Source of the DNA: CAYFKJ01 sp964343605
Lineage (GTDB): Bacteria > Pseudomonadota > Alphaproteobacteria > UBA2966
Assembly (NCBI GenBank): GCA_964343605.1
Contig: CAYFKJ010000002.1
Span: 1 to 64,000 of the forward strand
Length of the DNA: 64,000 nt
Direction: 5' to 3'
Below are positions 61,762 to 64,000 of the stretch, in pieces; the first letter of the stretch is position 1; the number at the start of each line of letters is the position of its first letter. The notes under the pieces are model-generated. The model made no database searches. It saw only the letters and a list, made by a program, of their open reading frames with translations, and had not been told where the DNA came from. The translations under genes and the position numbers were made by a program.

Positions 61762-62487
61762 TGGATTCCGGCTTTCGCCGGAATGACGAGGGTGCGTAAT
61801 CCCCCACGCTCCGGCGTCATCCCGGACTTGATCCGGGATGCATGTTGTATCTCGGCTTGGCGCCGACCTAAGGAATAAAGAGAAATCTGGATTCCGGCTT
61901 TCGCCGGAATGACGAGGGTGCGTAATCCCCCACGCTCCGGCGTCATCCCGGACTTGATCCGGGATGCATGTTGTATCTCGGCTTGGCGATAACCAATGAG
62001 AAAGAGAAACCTGGATTCCGGCTTTCGCCGGAATGACGAGGGTGCGTAATCCCCACGCTCCAGCGTCATCCCGGACTTGATCCGGGATCCATGGTGAATC
62101 TCGGCTAGGCGATAACCAATGAGAAAGAGAAGCCTGGATTCCGGCTTTCGCCGGAATGACGAGGGTGCGTAATCCCCACGCTCAAGCGTCATCCCGGACT
62201 TGATCCGGGATCCATGGTGAATCTCGGCTTGGCGCCTGCCTTTGGATAGTAAAGAAATCTGGATTCCGGCTTTCGCCGGAATGACGAGGGTGCGCAATCC
62301 CCCACGCTCCGGCGTCATCCCGGACTTGATCCGGGATCCATGTTGAATCTCGGCTTGGCGCCTAGCTATGGAATAAAGAGAAACCTGGATTTCGGCATGC
62401 GCCGGAATGACGAATCGAAGGATATCCCCACATGTCGCCTCTAGCAGACCTCGTCATTCCCGCGAATGCGGGAATCCATGCTGGAGC
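61762..62487. repeat. tandem array of about 125-bp palindromic units
   Basis: The motif TGGATTCCGG starts units at 61762, 61888, 62012, 62135 and 62260, with a diverged TGGATTTCGG at 62386. Spacings are 126, 124, 123, 125 and 126 bp. Each full unit has the hairpin ATTCCGGC TTTC GCCGGAAT, then GACGAGGGTGCGTAATCC, then CATCCCGGA CTTGA TCCGGGATG. A further hairpin CATTCCCGCGAATGCGGGAATCC ends the region. This 831-bp gap between the TPR gene and coxE-like gene holds no credible protein gene. Confidence 0.92.
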
Positions 62488-62547
62488 GTCAAATTTGTGC
62501 GGACCGCCCCGGGATATGCCGCTCATGAATGACGACCGTCTTAGAAC

Positions 62548-63726
62548 CTACCTATTCAGCTCCCGCATGGCCTGGTCGAGGCCTTCGAGGGTGAGGCCGT
62601 ACATGCGGCCTTCCATGAGCTGGTGGGTCATCTGGGTCGACGGCGTGTAGTCCCAGTGGCGTTCCGGCACGGGGTTGAGCCAGACGGCGTGCTTGTAGTG
62701 CGCCAGCATGCGCTCGATCCAGACCTGGCCGGCTTCCTCGTTCCAGTGTTCGACGCTGCCGCCGGGATAGACGATCTCGTAGGGGCTCATGGTGGCGTCG
62801 CCGACGAAGATCACCTTGTAGTCCGGCCCGTAGGTGTGGATCACCTCCCAGGTCGAGATCTTCTCCGAATGACGCCGGTAGTTGTCCTTCCACACACCCT
62901 CATAGAGGAAGTTATGGAAGTAGAAGTACTCAAGGTGCTTGAACTCGGCGTGCGCCGCGGAAAACAGTTCCTCGCAAGTGCGGATGTGATCGTCCATCGA
63001 GCCGCCGATGTCGAGGAACAGCAGCACTTTGATCTTGTTGTGCCGCTCCGGCACCATCTTGATGTCGAGATAGCCGCCGTTGTTGGCCGTCGAATTGATG
63101 GTATCGGGCATGTCAAGCTCGAGCTCGGCGCCCTCGCGGGCGAAGCGCCGGAGACGCCTGAGTGCGATCTTGATATTGCGGGTGCCGAGAACGACCGAAT
63201 CGTCCAGGTTTTTGTATTCCCGCTTGTCCCAGACCTTGACGGCGCGGCGGTGGCGGGAGCTGTCCTGACCGATGCGCACGCCTTCGGGGTTGTAGCCGTG
63301 GGCGCCGTAGGGCGAGGTGCCGGCGGTGCCGATCCACTTGGAACCGCCCTGGTGGCGCTTTTCCTGCTCCTCGAGGCGCTTCTTCAGCTCCTCCATGAGC
63401 TTTTCCCAGCCGCCCATGGCCTCGATCTGGGCCTTTTCGTGCTCCGTCAGCGTCAGTTCGGCGAGTTTCTGCAGCCATTCCTCGGGAATTTCCGCCTCGA
63501 CGCCCTCGCCCAGGTTCTCCAGTCCCTTGAAGGTTTCGGCGAAGACCCGGTCGAACTTGTCGAGATTGCGCTCGTCCTTCACCAGGGCGCTGCGCGAGAG
63601 GTAATAGAAGTCCTCGACCTCGTACGCCGCGACGCCGGCCTCCATGGCCTCCAGGAGCATGAGATACTCCTTGAGCGAGACCGGAACCTTGCCGGCTCTC
63701 AGGTCATAGAAGAATTGCGCGAACAT
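62548..63726 (-). CDS. CoxE-like VWA-domain protein
   Basis: A 392-aa protein. The N-terminal helical part (AQFFYDLRAGKVPVSLKEYLMLLEAM) and a charged linker lead to a von Willebrand A-like domain with the metal-site motif LLFLDIGGSMDDHIRT (DxGxS) and the second-site region FVGDATMSPYEI. CoxE/MoxR pairs act as AAA+ chaperone modules that insert cofactors or activate target enzymes. The MoxR partner lies 21 bp upstream on the same strand. The client enzyme is not in the window. Confidence 0.85.
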   Translation of the reverse strand: MFAQFFYDLRAGKVPVSLKEYLMLLEAMEAGVAAYEVEDFYYLSRSALVKDERNLDKFDRVFAETFKGLENLGEGVEAEIPEEWLQKLAELTLTEHEKAQIEAMGGWEKLMEELKKRLEEQEKRHQGGSKWIGTAGTSPYGAHGYNPEGVRIGQDSSRHRRAVKVWDKREYKNLDDSVVLGTRNIKIALRRLRRFAREGAELELDMPDTINSTANNGGYLDIKMVPERHNKIKVLLFLDIGGSMDDHIRTCEELFSAAHAEFKHLEYFYFHNFLYEGVWKDNYRRHSEKISTWEVIHTYGPDYKVIFVGDATMSPYEIVYPGGSVEHWNEEAGQVWIERMLAHYKHAVWLNPVPERHWDYTPSTQMTHQLMEGRMYGLTLEGLDQAMRELNR

Positions 63727-63747
63727 CGCCGGTTCCCTCCGCCGCGT

Positions 63748-64000
63748 TTAGCGGTCGCGTTTCGCCATGAAGGCCAAACGCTCGAACAAGTGTACATCCT
63801 GCTCGTTTTTGAGCAACGCGCCATGCAGCGGCGGGATCAGCTTTTTCATGTCGCGGGTGCGCAGCGTCTCGGGATCGATGTCCTCTGCCAGCAGCAGCTT
63901 GATCCAGTCGATCAGCTCGGATGTCGAAGGCTTCTTCTTCAGGCCCGGCACTTCGCGGATTTCGAAGAAGACGTTGAGCGCCTCGGACACCAGGTTGCGC
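63748..64000 (-). CDS. MoxR-family AAA+ ATPase (C-terminal part; continues beyond the window)
   Basis: Eighty-three codons from the C-terminus are visible. RNLVSEALNVFFEIREVPGL and KKPSTSELIDWIKLLLAEDI are the MoxR lid-domain pattern seen next to CoxE-like genes. The Walker motifs lie outside the window. Its stop is 21 bp before the VWA gene, so the two are one operon. Confidence 0.85.
   Translation of the reverse strand, partial: RNLVSEALNVFFEIREVPGLKKKPSTSELIDWIKLLLAEDIDPETLRTRDMKKLIPPLHGALLKNEQDVHLFERLAFMAKRDR

Noticed and set aside
61746..62318. A 190-codon minus-strand open frame with repeated VIPAKAGIQ and RIKSGMT peptides
   Set aside because: It runs entirely through the tandem palindromic array; each peptide block is a translation of the repeat unit. 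This is a classic spurious protein.
61762..62487. Possible CRISPR array
   Set aside because: Units are about 125 bp with two internal hairpins and nearly identical linkers; there are no short unique spacers and no cas genes.

Overview
The window is about 64 kb of GC-rich chromosomal DNA from an alphaproteobacterium, most plausibly Rhodospirillales-like. The evidence is the glyQ-glyS-ppdK order, the split imuA/imuB/dnaE2 mutasome with an alphaproteobacterial GAAC-N7-GAAC LexA site, a DUF1491 gene, PAS_5-like proteins, a MoxR/CoxE-type pair and dispersed palindromic intergenic repeats. Genus-level placement is inference. I found no rRNA, tRNA, CRISPR array, prophage or insertion sequence.

Layout. 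1-6.3 kb: glycyl-tRNA synthetase subunits, pyruvate phosphate dikinase and a GalT-like HIT-fold enzyme. 6.4-13.1 kb: two tandem secreted caspase-like proteases, then a large multi-PAS/GAF membrane histidine kinase. 13.2-16.1 kb: DMT exporter, DUF1491, 3-methyladenine glycosylase and YgfZ. 16.2-22.1 kb: an envelope-glycan operon (GT9, GT2 and GT4 glycosyltransferases, asparagine synthase) followed by a dihydroorotase-family gene. 22.3-28.9 kb: acyl-CoA metabolism (thiolase, acyl-CoA synthetase, two DUF296/PPC proteins, AcuI-like reductase, divergent FadD). 29.0-31.0 kb: an unrecognised cassette of a radical SAM protein plus two paralogous PAS_5-like proteins. 31.7-36.8 kb: a tightly overlapping operon of a cytoplasmic reductive-dehalogenase-like protein, a MarR regulator, a feruloyl-CoA-synthase-type ligase, a methyltransferase and a LysE exporter. 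36.8-43.5 kb: CysQ, an SDR, a stand-alone receiver, a Hpt-REC-REC-GGDEF protein, an acyl-CoA synthetase and a LysR regulator divergent from doxX. 44.3-48.3 kb: a polyamine-type ABC importer. 48.3-50.6 kb: a DUF2652-SRPBCC protein and a PflX-like radical SAM protein. 50.6-52.9 kb: two toxin-antitoxin modules bracketing an AT-richer secreted-protein gene. 53.0-59.3 kb: the SOS mutasome imuA-imuB-(orphan antitoxin)-dnaE2. 59.5-61.7 kb: a TPR-methyltransferase. 61.7-62.5 kb: a tandem array of about 125-bp palindromic units. 62.5-64.0 kb: a CoxE-like VWA protein and a truncated MoxR ATPase.

The candidates closest to a little-described system are the radical SAM/twin PAS_5 cassette (29.0-31.0 kb), the tandem secreted caspase-like pair with a duplicated two-cysteine module (6.4-9.4 kb), and the Tat-less reductive-dehalogenase-like protein under an operator-like inverted repeat that embeds a consensus -10 box (31.6-33.5 kb). 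Several regulatory palindromes can be read directly: the LexA box before imuA, a LexA-like site across the dnaE2 start codon, a 14-bp palindrome over the mazEF promoter, and palindromes in the LysR/doxX and lysR/acyl-CoA-ligase gaps. All functional statements come from motif reading without database searches.
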